This document shows, in pieces, positions 36,701 through 44,257 of a stretch of 64,000 nucleotides of DNA. The notes under the pieces were generated by a model. It was given only the letters and a program-made list of their open reading frames with translations, had not been told where the DNA came from and did no database searches. How positions within the stretch are numbered: position 1 is the first letter of the stretch; each line of letters starts with the position of its first letter. A program made the position numbers and the translations under genes. Source of the stretch: Bacteroidales bacterium (lineage in GTDB: Bacteria; Bacteroidota; Bacteroidia; Bacteroidales; UBA932); the NCBI GenBank assembly GCA_017461285.1, contig JAFTYS010000018.1, positions 1-64,000 of the forward strand. Direction: 5' to 3'.

Positions 36701-37916
36701 CAAACCGATACCTAATCACGGAATTCTGGATTCGTACATAGAGAATTATGTGGAATTCATCATTGAGAACAGCGGAGATCATATTGAAGAGAAACATCTT
36801 GAGAAACTGTTTGACAGGTTCTATCAGGTAGACATCAGAGATGCGAAGATGGGATCGGGAGTGGGGCTCAATCTCGCAAAGCTGCTTGTTGACCTGCATC
36901 ATGGCAACATTTCTGCATTCAACACTGAAGACGGAGTAGCTTTCCGCGTCAGGATCCCGGTCGGATGCGGGCATCTTACCGCCGATGAAATGACAAAGCC
37001 TCAGAATCATAAGGACCTGTATACAAAGAATCCGATCATCTCTGACTCGGACTACTCAAGTGTTGAAGACGTGACATACAACGTTCCGTCAGACGAGGGG
37101 AAGAATGCAAGACATTCGAAAAGAAAGAACATCGTGCTTGTAGACGATGACAGCGAGATGAGGGCATATCTGAAACTCGAGTTGCAGAGCATCTACAACG
37201 TCGAGGTGTGCGCAAACGGAAAGGAGGCATGGTCAAAGATTTCCACAACGATTCCTGACGCCGTAATCACTGACCTCATCATGGACAAGATGGACGGCGC
37301 CGAACTTTGCGAAAAGATCAAGAAGAATCCGGGCACGAACCATATCCCTGTCATATTGCTGACATCGTCCACAGACGAGCAGAGCCACAACAGGTGCATC
37401 AAGAGCGGAGCAGACCGTTTCTTCACCAAGCCGATATCGCTGGAAATCCTGAAGAGCGCCCTGGCAAGCGCCATCGCAACGAGGGAGACGATAAAGAACA
37501 AATACACCAGGGAGATTGACTACGGATACGGAGACATCAAGATGAACAATGCGGACAACCAGCTGGCGACCAAGGTAATAGCTATCATCCGCAAGAACAT
37601 CGAGAACACCGAATTCAGCGTCGAGGAACTCAGCCGCGAGGTCGGAATGAGCCGCGTGCATCTTAACAGAAAGCTGAAGGAGATGATGAACATATCTCCA
37701 AGCAACCTGATAAGGTCAATACGCCTCAAGCAGGCCGCTTATCTGCTGATAAACAACAAGGTGAACATTTCAGAAGTTGCATACAAGGTGGGATTCTCGA
37801 CCCACTCATACTTCTCGAATTCGTTCCATGATTATTTCGGAATGACGCCGAAGGAGTTTACGGCACAGTACATGAACTGCACTGATGAAGAGACCTTGAA
37901 GAAGATCTTCGGTTAG
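33780..37916 (+). CDS. Hybrid two-component system (HTCS) regulator of the xylan locus
   Basis: 1378 aa. Signal peptide (about 1-22), then fourteen or so two-component-regulator propeller repeats of the type DSKGFIWISTENGLSKFDG up to about residue 690, a Y_Y_Y domain (about 715-785), and a membrane segment WAWIVYTILGLLAVMMVI (about 795-813). Next come a histidine kinase with His842 in ISHEIRTPL and an ATPase domain ending in GSGVGLNLAK, a receiver domain with Asp1165 in TDLIMDKM, and an AraC-type HTH (about 1280-1370: VSEVAYKVGF-type motif). The periplasmic part probably binds xylo-oligosaccharides, and the cytoplasmic end activates the divergent xus operon. The stop codon abuts the 3' end of tRNA-Arg. 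Confidence 0.95.
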   Translation: MKHLRLLIATLLLISATSGTAQTARLYTSADGLANSHIYDIFQDSKGFIWISTENGLSKFDGMKFSTFRYDRLNENTIASNTIRSVHEDSKGRFWVGTSAGLQVFDTEYSTFTKVNLEDWSVPDSDQHIISVMELEIMDKNRILAATSGHGIYILDADDHGIDHELQNTLNKMLPSKFIENTFLDSKGRLWVTTDMGGLNIFDMKSLTEVKDIWKNGLSKESMDTFNSFTEETQTGNIYIGSSNFGILVYEEESGKIRKTLGYSGQDYSIMSMTINNVVPRYGERTFLVGTENNGIKLFNANTESIRDVRISSVPFNTSGWKVQCMEEDSQGNVWVGAIQKGVLIIPKSMFGFRHIDFNKTENGGHGNISVTSVISDEERDCLWVGTDGGGIFQTDRYSTFANITAGNSKLSNNSIMSLALDKRGTLWVATYLGGLFSYTPERGVRAFRDQARLGNDKTYTLAYDQEKDVLYVGTHGNGFSMIDAAGERLLKTWDEDDEYKWISYLSMDSSGLLWIGTYNGPMTYDSSTDKLNMYELVKDKSIRVNAIYESKAGDVWLGTGEGLIKLDRATREKTVYTEGEGLASNSVSGILEDDEGNLWISTFNGLSRLDHESGTFKNFYQHDGLQENEFNVRAAYKSANGRMYFGGINGLTAFSPQYVERQKTPVPPLYLSNLSVMNEDIKYDPLKGKDNMLDKHISEATMITLPNHANMFSLEFSVLEYTNPKKISYEYKMEGLERSWNRTLDGSQIATYTNLPSGRYRMKIKAFYEGEPDAFSYKEIGIRILPPWYMTVWAWIVYTILGLLAVMMVIRQRRRKIALKNQQEESQMKEMKLQMFTNISHEIRTPLTLVMNPLKKMREEERDPRQKELYNLMYRNSLRILRLVNQLLDIRKVDNGQMKMHFLETDIVYFIKDIMQSFENLAISRSIDFQLDPSDEVINLWIDQGNFDKIIFNILSNAFKFTPDRGSVKISISKPIPNHGILDSYIENYVEFIIENSGDHIEEKHLEKLFDRFYQVDIRDAKMGSGVGLNLAKLLVDLHHGNISAFNTEDGVAFRVRIPVGCGHLTADEMTKPQNHKDLYTKNPIISDSDYSSVEDVTYNVPSDEGKNARHSKRKNIVLVDDDSEMRAYLKLELQSIYNVEVCANGKEAWSKISTTIPDAVITDLIMDKMDGAELCEKIKKNPGTNHIPVILLTSSTDEQSHNRCIKSGADRFFTKPISLEILKSALASAIATRETIKNKYTREIDYGYGDIKMNNADNQLATKVIAIIRKNIENTEFSVEELSREVGMSRVHLNRKLKEMMNISPSNLIRSIRLKQAAYLLINNKVNISEVAYKVGFSTHSYFSNSFHDYFGMTPKEFTAQYMNCTDEETLKKIFG

Positions 37917-37988
37917 TACCCCCATGCGGAATCGAACCGCAACCGTCAGAACCGGAATCTGAAATTCTATCCATTAAACTATAGGGGC
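37917..37988 (-). tRNA. tRNA-Arg (anticodon CCG)
   Basis: A complete cloverleaf can be drawn: acceptor GCCCCTA/TGGGGGT with two G-U pairs, D stem GTTT/GAAT, anticodon stem TCAGA/TCTGA with loop TTCCGGT (anticodon CCG), T stem TGCGG/CCGCA with loop TTCGATT, and discriminator A. CCA is not encoded. The promoter box is in the inverted repeat at 37999-38025. Confidence 0.92.
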
Positions 37989-37998
37989 AATGGGAAGG

Positions 37999-38025
37999 CA
38001 AAGTTAGCATTTTTTTCTAACTTTG
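37999..38025. promoter_or_regulatory. Divergent promoter pair for tRNA-Arg and fabD built as an inverted repeat
   Basis: CAAAGTTAG (37999-38007) and CTAACTTTG (38017-38025) are a perfect inverted repeat. Each arm contains TAACTTTG, a TAnnTTTG -7 box: minus strand for the tRNA (10 nt upstream), plus strand for fabD (ending 4 nt before its ATG). The arms are separated by nine mostly T residues. Confidence 0.65.
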
Positions 38026-38029
38026 CGTC

Positions 38030-38878
38030 ATGAAAGCGTATGTATTTCCCGGCCAGGGCTCGCAATTCACGGGCATGGCCAAAGATCTTTATGACAACAG
38101 CCCTGTCGCACATGAGATGCTTGAGAGGGCAAATGAAATCCTAGGATTCCGCATCACTGACATAATGTTCGAAGGAAGCGCCGAGGAACTGAAACAGACA
38201 AAGGTAACCCAGCCTGCAATTTTCCTTCATTCCACCGTAATGGCTAAATGCCTTCCGGATTTCGCCCCGGACATGGTTGCAGGACACTCACTTGGAGAAT
38301 TTTCGGCACTTGTGGCAGCAGGGACAATGGATTTTGAAGACGGCCTCAGGCTCGTGGCCATCCGTGCAGGAGCCATGCAGAAGGCATGCGAGCAGAATCC
38401 AGGCGCTATGGCAGCGGTCATCGCACTTGACGCCGCGAGAATCGAAGAAATCTGCGCCGGCTGCGAAGGCATCGTCGTTCCGGCGAACTATAACTGCGAA
38501 GGCCAGATCGTGGTTTCAGGAGAAAAGGCGGCAGTAGAGGCTGCTTGCGTCAAAATGAAGGAGGCGGGAGCCAAAAGAGCCCTGATGCTTCCTGTAGGCG
38601 GCGCCTTCCACTCCCCTCTCATGGAGCCGGCACGAGAAGAGCTTGCCAAAGGCATAGAAAGCACTGTCTTCAAGACCCCTGTCTGTCCTGTCTATCAGAA
38701 CGTTACCGCACTAGCTTCAACTGATCCGGAAACAATCAAGGCAAATCTTCTTGCCCAGCTCACCGCACCGGTAAGATGGACACAGAGCGTCAGGAACATG
38801 GCTGCGGACGGCGCGTCGGAATTTATCGAACTTGGACCGGGCAGCGTCCTGAAAGGACTTATTGCAAAGATTCTCTAG
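38030..38878 (+). CDS. fabD: Malonyl-CoA:ACP transacylase
   Basis: 282 aa, the usual length of about 290. PGQGSQ at 7-12, nucleophile Ser87 in GHSLGE, active-site His194 in GAFHSP. It transfers malonyl from CoA to acyl carrier protein to feed fatty-acid elongation in the cytoplasm. It stands alone, not in a fab cluster. The promoter box ends 4 nt before the ATG, so the mRNA may have almost no leader. Confidence 0.97.
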   Translation: MKAYVFPGQGSQFTGMAKDLYDNSPVAHEMLERANEILGFRITDIMFEGSAEELKQTKVTQPAIFLHSTVMAKCLPDFAPDMVAGHSLGEFSALVAAGTMDFEDGLRLVAIRAGAMQKACEQNPGAMAAVIALDAARIEEICAGCEGIVVPANYNCEGQIVVSGEKAAVEAACVKMKEAGAKRALMLPVGGAFHSPLMEPAREELAKGIESTVFKTPVCPVYQNVTALASTDPETIKANLLAQLTAPVRWTQSVRNMAADGASEFIELGPGSVLKGLIAKIL

Positions 38879-38887
38879 ATTTTTTGC

Positions 38888-38916
38888 TTGATTCTCGACA
38901 AAAGTCCGTAAATTTG
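38888..38916 (+). promoter_or_regulatory. nifJ promoter
   Basis: TTG (38888-38890), an 18-nt spacer, and TAAATTTG (38909-38916), giving a leader of about 40 nt before the ATG at 38961. Confidence 0.65.
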
Positions 38917-38960
38917 TATGATTGCGAAAATTTTAAATTCTATATAAACATTTAAAGCAT

Positions 38961-41900
38961 ATGGCAAACGAGAAAAAATTCGTCACTTGTGACGGTAACT
39001 GGGCAGCGGCGCATATCGCATACCTTTTCAGCGAGCATGCAGCCATCTACCCTATCACCCCATCTTCGACCATGGCAGAGTACGTGGACGAGTGGGCGGC
39101 TCAGGGTAAGAAGAACCTCTTCGGTGAGGTTGTGAAGGTAACTGAAATGCAGAGTGAAGGCGGTGCTGCAGGTGCAGTGCACGGCTCGCTCCAGGCAGGT
39201 GCTCTCACAACCACATTCACAGCATCGCAGGGTCTCCTTCTCATGATTCCGAACATGTACAAGATCGCCGGTGAAATGCTTCCTACAGTATTCCACGTTT
39301 CGGCCCGCGCCCTTGCATCACACGCCCTCTCCATCTTCGGAGACCACCAGGACGTGATGGCTTGCCGTCAGACAGGTTTTGCAATGCTTGCATCGGCTTC
39401 GGTGCAGGAAGCCCTCGACATGGCTGCCGTGGCACATCTCTCGGCTATCAAGTCAAGCATTCCTTTCCTCCATTTCTTCGACGGTTTCCGTACTTCTCAT
39501 GAGATCCAGAAGATCGAACTCATCGACGAGGCCGCTCTTAAGGAGATGGTAAGCACAAAGGCTCTTGCGAACTTCCGTGCGAAGGCGCTCTCTCCAGACG
39601 CTCCTGTAACCCGCGGTACAGCACAGAACGGAGACGTATATTTCCAGGCAAGAGAGGCATGCAACCAGTACTACGATGCAGTTCCTGATATCGTTGCACG
39701 CTACATGGGCGAGATCAGCGAGCTTACAGGCCGCGAGTACCGTCCTTTCGACTACTATGGAGACGCAGAGGCAGAGAACGTAATCGTTGCCATGGGCTCT
39801 GTTACAGAGACGATCAAGGAGACCATCGACTACCTCGCATCACAGGGAAAGAAGGTCGGACTGATGACCGTTCGCCTCTACAGACCTTTCTCTGCAAAGT
39901 ATTTCATGAAGGCTCTTCCGAAGAGCGTGAAGAGAATCGCCGTACTCGACAGGACAAAGGAGCCGGGAGCACTCGGAGAACCATTGTTCCTCGACATCAA
40001 GACCCTTTTCCAGGGCGTAGAGAACGCACCTCTCGTGATCGGAGGACGCTATGGCCTTTCTTCAAAGGACACAACTCCTGCACAGATCGTTTCAGTATAT
40101 GAGAACCTCGCGATGGCTGAGCCAAAGGACGGCTTCACTGTCGGCATCGTCGACGACGTGACATTCAAGTCGCTTCCTCAGAAGGAGGAGTTCTCGATCG
40201 TGAAGCCGGGCACAACAGAGTGCAAGTTCTTCGGTCTCGGTTCTGACGGTACCGTCGGCGCGAACAAGAACACCATCAAGATCATCGGTGACAATACACC
40301 TAAGTACTGCCAGGCATATTTCGACTATGACTCGAAGAAGTCAGGCGGATACACATGCTCGCACCTCCGTTTCGGTGACCTCCCTATCAAGGCTCCTTAT
40401 CTTGTAGGAACCCCTGATTTCGTTGCATGCCACGTCCCTTCATACCTTACAGAGTATGACGTGCTCAAGGGCATCAAGGAGAACGGTACCCTCATCCTCA
40501 ACAGCCTCTGGGACGAGGAAGAGACCCTCAAGAGGATCCCTGACCATGTAAAGGCTGTCATCGGAAAGAAGAACATCACCCTTTACATCATCAACGCTAC
40601 AAAGATCGCGGCTGAGATCGGACTCGGCGGACGTACCAACACCATCCTCCAGTCAGCATTCTTCAAGATTACAGGCATCATCCCTTACGAGGAGGCTGTA
40701 GGATACATGAAGAAGGCCATCGTCAAGAGCTACGGCAAGAAGGGCGAGCACATCGTGAACATGAACTATGCTGCTGTTGACCGCGGCGGCGAGTATACGA
40801 AGGTCGAGATTCCTGCTGACTGGAAGGACATCACAGCGAAGTTCGAGAATCCAAACGCAGCACGCCTCGCTCCTGCATTCGTGAAGGAGATCGCAGACGT
40901 AGTGAACGCTCAGGCCGGCGACACTCTTCCTGTAAGCGTATTCAACGAATATGTAGACGGAACGATCCCTGCAGGCACAACCGCATACGAGAAGCGCGGC
41001 GTTGCAGTAAAGGTTCCTGAATGGCAGGCAGAGCACTGTATCCAGTGCAACAGCTGTGCATTCGTATGTCCTCATGCTGCCATCCGTCCGTTCCTTCTTA
41101 CTGACGAGGAGGCTGCTGCAGTTCCTGCAGGTCTCAAGTATCAGGACGGCAAGGCTCAGTTCAAGGCTTACAAGTTCGCCCTCAGCGTATCAGTACTCGA
41201 CTGTACAGGCTGCGGCAACTGTGCTGACGTCTGCCCTTCAAAGGAGAAGGCTCTCGTGATGAAGCCGCTCGGAACACAGGAGGCAGAGCAGGCAAACTTC
41301 GATTACCTCCACTCACACATCGGATACAAGGACAACGTGCAGCCTAAGGCACAGAACGTGAAGAACGCTCAGTTCGCTCAGCCTCTCTTCGAGTTCTCTG
41401 GCGCTTGCGCAGGCTGCGGCGAGACTCCATCCATCAAGACCATCACACAGCTCTTCGGCGACCACATGATGATCGCGAACGCAACAGGATGTTCATCTAT
41501 CTATGGCGCATCATTCCCTGCAGCCCCTTACTGCAAGAACAACGAAGGCCACGGTCCTGCATGGGCAAACTCACTCTTCGAGGACTTCTGCGAGTTCGGT
41601 CTCGGTATGAAGCTCGGTTCAGACAGGGCACGCGCGACTGTAGCACGCCTCATGGAGGAAGGTCTTGCATGCTCTTGCTGCACAGACGAGATGAAGGGTC
41701 TCTTCACCCAGTGGCTCGAGAACAAGAACGACGCGAAGGTTACACGCGAGGTCGCTGACAAGCTCATCCCTCTCTGCGAGGGTTGCGGCTGCGACGTATG
41801 CAAGGGCCTTGTAGAGTACAAGACATTCATCCCTGCACGCAGCCAGTGGATCATCGGCGGTGACGGTGCATCATACGACATCGGATACGGCGGACTCGAC

Positions 41901-42485
41901 CATGTGCTCGCATCTGGCGAGAATGTGAACATCCTCGTTCTCGATACAGAGGTTTACTCGAATACCGGCGGACAGTCTTCAAAGGCTACTCCAGCAGGAG
42001 CAATCGCGAAGTTCGCCGCTTCAGGCAAGAGGGTACGCAAGAAGGACCTCGGAATGATGGCTATGAGCTACGGATATGTATATGTCGCACAGGTTGCGAT
42101 GGGCGCATCTCCAGCTCAGTACTTCAACGCTATCAAGGAGGCTGAGGCATATGACGGTCCGTCACTCGTGATCGCTTACGCTCCTTGTATCAACCATGGT
42201 CTCAAGGCCGGCATGGGTCTCAGCCAGAAGGAGGAGAAGCTCGCGGTAGAGTGCGGTTACTGGCACCTCTACAGGTACAACCCTGCACTTGAGGGAACAG
42301 ACAAGAATCCGTTCACTCTCGACAGCAAGGAGCCTGACTGGAGCAAGTTCCAGGACTTCCTCAAGGGTGAGGTCCGTTTCGCTTCTCTCTACAAGATGTA
42401 TCCTGATTCAGCAGAAGAACTCCTCCAGAAGACAGAGGAATTCGCTAAGGTTCGTCTTGAGACTTATAAGAGACTTGCTAAATAA
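38961..42485 (+). CDS. nifJ: Pyruvate:ferredoxin (flavodoxin) oxidoreductase
   Basis: 1174 aa, full length for the single-chain enzyme. It oxidises pyruvate to acetyl-CoA and CO2 and reduces ferredoxin, central to anaerobic energy metabolism. Seen in order: N-terminal TPP-pyrimidine domain (YPITPSSTMAEYVDEW), gamma domain, two [4Fe-4S] motifs (CIQCNSCAFVCP near 693 and CTGCGNCADVCP near 748), then the TPP-binding domain with CAGCGETP, GCGCDVC and the GDGASYDIGYGG Mg-TPP motif (about 970). Codons lean strongly to GAG, CTC and AAG, as in highly expressed genes. The next gene starts within its stop codon. A matching ferredoxin is at 47128-47298. Confidence 0.97.
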   Translation: MANEKKFVTCDGNWAAAHIAYLFSEHAAIYPITPSSTMAEYVDEWAAQGKKNLFGEVVKVTEMQSEGGAAGAVHGSLQAGALTTTFTASQGLLLMIPNMYKIAGEMLPTVFHVSARALASHALSIFGDHQDVMACRQTGFAMLASASVQEALDMAAVAHLSAIKSSIPFLHFFDGFRTSHEIQKIELIDEAALKEMVSTKALANFRAKALSPDAPVTRGTAQNGDVYFQAREACNQYYDAVPDIVARYMGEISELTGREYRPFDYYGDAEAENVIVAMGSVTETIKETIDYLASQGKKVGLMTVRLYRPFSAKYFMKALPKSVKRIAVLDRTKEPGALGEPLFLDIKTLFQGVENAPLVIGGRYGLSSKDTTPAQIVSVYENLAMAEPKDGFTVGIVDDVTFKSLPQKEEFSIVKPGTTECKFFGLGSDGTVGANKNTIKIIGDNTPKYCQAYFDYDSKKSGGYTCSHLRFGDLPIKAPYLVGTPDFVACHVPSYLTEYDVLKGIKENGTLILNSLWDEEETLKRIPDHVKAVIGKKNITLYIINATKIAAEIGLGGRTNTILQSAFFKITGIIPYEEAVGYMKKAIVKSYGKKGEHIVNMNYAAVDRGGEYTKVEIPADWKDITAKFENPNAARLAPAFVKEIADVVNAQAGDTLPVSVFNEYVDGTIPAGTTAYEKRGVAVKVPEWQAEHCIQCNSCAFVCPHAAIRPFLLTDEEAAAVPAGLKYQDGKAQFKAYKFALSVSVLDCTGCGNCADVCPSKEKALVMKPLGTQEAEQANFDYLHSHIGYKDNVQPKAQNVKNAQFAQPLFEFSGACAGCGETPSIKTITQLFGDHMMIANATGCSSIYGASFPAAPYCKNNEGHGPAWANSLFEDFCEFGLGMKLGSDRARATVARLMEEGLACSCCTDEMKGLFTQWLENKNDAKVTREVADKLIPLCEGCGCDVCKGLVEYKTFIPARSQWIIGGDGASYDIGYGGLDHVLASGENVNILVLDTEVYSNTGGQSSKATPAGAIAKFAASGKRVRKKDLGMMAMSYGYVYVAQVAMGASPAQYFNAIKEAEAYDGPSLVIAYAPCINHGLKAGMGLSQKEEKLAVECGYWHLYRYNPALEGTDKNPFTLDSKEPDWSKFQDFLKGEVRFASLYKMYPDSAEELLQKTEEFAKVRLETYKRLAK

Positions 42486-43498
42486 TGAGAAGAATCATCA
42501 TTTCCATATTACTCAGCGCAGCCTTCATGGCTGCGCCGAGTGTTTATGCAGGTGCCCAAAGCGTCTGCAGGCTGGAGCCGTCTATGACAATACTTCTTTA
42601 TCCGGAAGGTCAGACAGTTTCTTCAGGTCTGACTGAAGATGGAAAACCCAAAACGTCAAATGAACTGACCGGGCCGGAATGGACTGACGAGACCGGAAGG
42701 ATCGGAAACATCTCTGACAGTGCCCGAATAGATATTTATCTACCAAAGAAGGGCAACGGTCAGATGATAATCGTATGTCCCGGCGGAGGCTACAGATATG
42801 TATCTGCACGCAAGGAAGGTCTCCATGTCGCAGACTGGATGGTATCCAGAGGCATAGCAACAGTTGTAGTAAAATATAGGATGCCGGACGGTCATTGGGA
42901 AGTTCCGCTTACTGATATACAGAATGCCTTCCGTTACTGCAGGGCACATGCTTCCGAGTGGGGAGTGAAGCAGATAGGAGTGATCGGTTTCTCTGCCGGA
43001 GGCCATCTGGCGGCCTGCGCGAGCACATTATATACAGATGCTGTGACAAGACCTGACTTCTCGGTCCTGATTTATCCTGTAATATCATTGGACAGGAAAT
43101 ACACGCATCAGGGAACCAGGAACAATCTCCTCGGAAAAGATGAAATCTGGGAGGACCGAGACAAAAAGGTTGACGAATTCATGGAAGCTCAGAAGCTGCA
43201 TCACGACCTGCTTGAGCATTACTCTCTCCAGAACCATATTTCTTCCGACACACCTGTTACATTTCTGGCTCACTGCACAGACGATGCTACAGTCCCTGTC
43301 GAACACAGTCTGATGTACTATTCAAGGCTCAACGACTGCAAGGTTCCTGTGGAAATGCACATATATCCTGAAGGGGGACATGGATGGGGCTTCTCATCCG
43401 AGAAATGGGCAGGAAAGGGGAAAGACAAGCTTTCCTATGCAAGAAAAGAGTTCGACGCTTCTTTAGAACGCTGGCTGGAAAGTATCAGAACGAAGTAA
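42485..43498 (+). CDS. Secreted alpha/beta hydrolase, acetyl-xylan or feruloyl esterase-like
   Basis: 337 aa with signal peptide (about 1-23). Oxyanion region CPGGGY (98-103), nucleophile Ser170 in GFSAGG, Asp266 in CTDDATVP, His299 in GGHGWGF. The family includes Bacteroidetes BD-FAE-like and acetyl-xylan esterases that remove ester groups from xylan fragments (known of relatives). The xylan locus 5 kb away makes this reasonable, but the substrate is inferred. The ATG overlaps the last A of the nifJ stop, so translation is coupled to nifJ; this is an unusual partner. The 3' end overlaps the convergent LysR gene by 14 nt. Confidence 0.82.
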   Translation: MRRIIISILLSAAFMAAPSVYAGAQSVCRLEPSMTILLYPEGQTVSSGLTEDGKPKTSNELTGPEWTDETGRIGNISDSARIDIYLPKKGNGQMIIVCPGGGYRYVSARKEGLHVADWMVSRGIATVVVKYRMPDGHWEVPLTDIQNAFRYCRAHASEWGVKQIGVIGFSAGGHLAACASTLYTDAVTRPDFSVLIYPVISLDRKYTHQGTRNNLLGKDEIWEDRDKKVDEFMEAQKLHHDLLEHYSLQNHISSDTPVTFLAHCTDDATVPVEHSLMYYSRLNDCKVPVEMHIYPEGGHGWGFSSEKWAGKGKDKLSYARKEFDASLERWLESIRTK

Positions 43499-44090
43499 GG
43501 TATTCCTTAAGAAGACGACAAAGCTTCGTACATGCGAATGCCTGTGTCGGTCTGTAAAGGACATCAAAATATACCGATTTCTCATGGGTGGCTTTAAAGT
43601 CACCCATTTTTGGTGGCCGGGAAACAGACATCCTCACTCTGGCGATCGAATCAGGATTAATGTCGAACGGAGATTCCGGCGAAGGTTTCAGCTCGAGAAC
43701 AAGATCTGCATCCTCGAATATGGCCTTCTCGAAGGAAACTTCAGGATGGACGGTCATGAATTCCTCCAGAGCCGGTGCGACAAAGAAGGAATATAGCTCT
43801 TCAGAGGCAGAAATGCGCACCTGAGCATCCTGAAGGTGGACGAAAAGATTCCCTGCCGCCGCACATTCTTCTGCAATCCTTACGGCATGTTCCAAAAGCA
43901 CTTCACCCTGAGGCGTCAGTACTACCTCACCGCGAAGTCTTTCAAACAGCTTCACCCCTGTCGCCTTTTCCAGTTCCGACACATTCTGACTGACAGCAGG
44001 CTGTGTGATACCCAGCTCGGCCGCGGCCTTGGTGAAACTTTTTTCACGTGCCACGGTCATGAATACCTTCAATCTGAAATCTTCGAACAT
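43485..44090 (-). CDS. Short LysR-family regulator
   Basis: 201 aa from the ATG at 44090; the frame is open to 44195 but the promoter box lies at 44106-44113. Winged HTH at about 1-65: FMTVAREKSFTKAAAELGIT then PAVSQNVSELE, a textbook LysR domain. The effector domain is only about 110 aa (ISASEELYSFFVAPALEEF onward), roughly half the usual size, so it may lack the second lobe. It could control itself or the divergent M16 protease; an inverted repeat lies between them. Confidence 0.82.
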   Translation of the reverse strand: MFEDFRLKVFMTVAREKSFTKAAAELGITQPAVSQNVSELEKATGVKLFERLRGEVVLTPQGEVLLEHAVRIAEECAAAGNLFVHLQDAQVRISASEELYSFFVAPALEEFMTVHPEVSFEKAIFEDADLVLELKPSPESPFDINPDSIARVRMSVSRPPKMGDFKATHEKSVYFDVLYRPTQAFACTKLCRLLKEYLTSF

Positions 44091-44105
44091 ATCCTCTGTT
44101 TTGGA

Positions 44106-44113
44106 CAAAGATA
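44106..44113 (-). promoter_or_regulatory. Promoter -7 box (TATCTTTG) of the LysR gene
   Basis: TATCTTTG on the minus strand, 15 nt before the ATG at 44090; decides the short start. Confidence 0.6.
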
Positions 44114-44123
44114 CAATATTTTT

Positions 44124-44155
44124 AGATTGTCTTTCTGGAAAAAATAAGACAATCT
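44124..44155. promoter_or_regulatory. Inverted repeat between lysR and the M16 protease gene, candidate operator
   Basis: AGATTGTCTT (44124-44133) and AAGACAATCT (44146-44155) are a perfect 10-bp inverted repeat with a 12-nt spacer. It covers the -33 zone of the lysR promoter and ends 15 nt before the -7 box of the divergent gene. Confidence 0.55.
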
Positions 44156-44170
44156 TTACATTATTATAAT

Positions 44171-44178
44171 TATATTTG
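44171..44178 (+). promoter_or_regulatory. Promoter -7 box (TATATTTG) of the M16 protease gene
   Basis: TATATTTG matches TAnnTTTG; about 75 nt of leader before the ATG at 44258. Confidence 0.55.
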
Positions 44179-44257
44179 TAGCTTATACGCAACATTAGCG
44201 TCTAACAATCATATACTTGAAACTAATCAAACCAAAACGAACATAAATCTTTAGAGT

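Noticed and set aside
37917..38025. Inverted repeat 37999-38025 as a terminator
   Set aside because: Both arms are exact -7 boxes placed correctly for tRNA-Arg and fabD, and a T-run is present only in the spacer, not after a stem.
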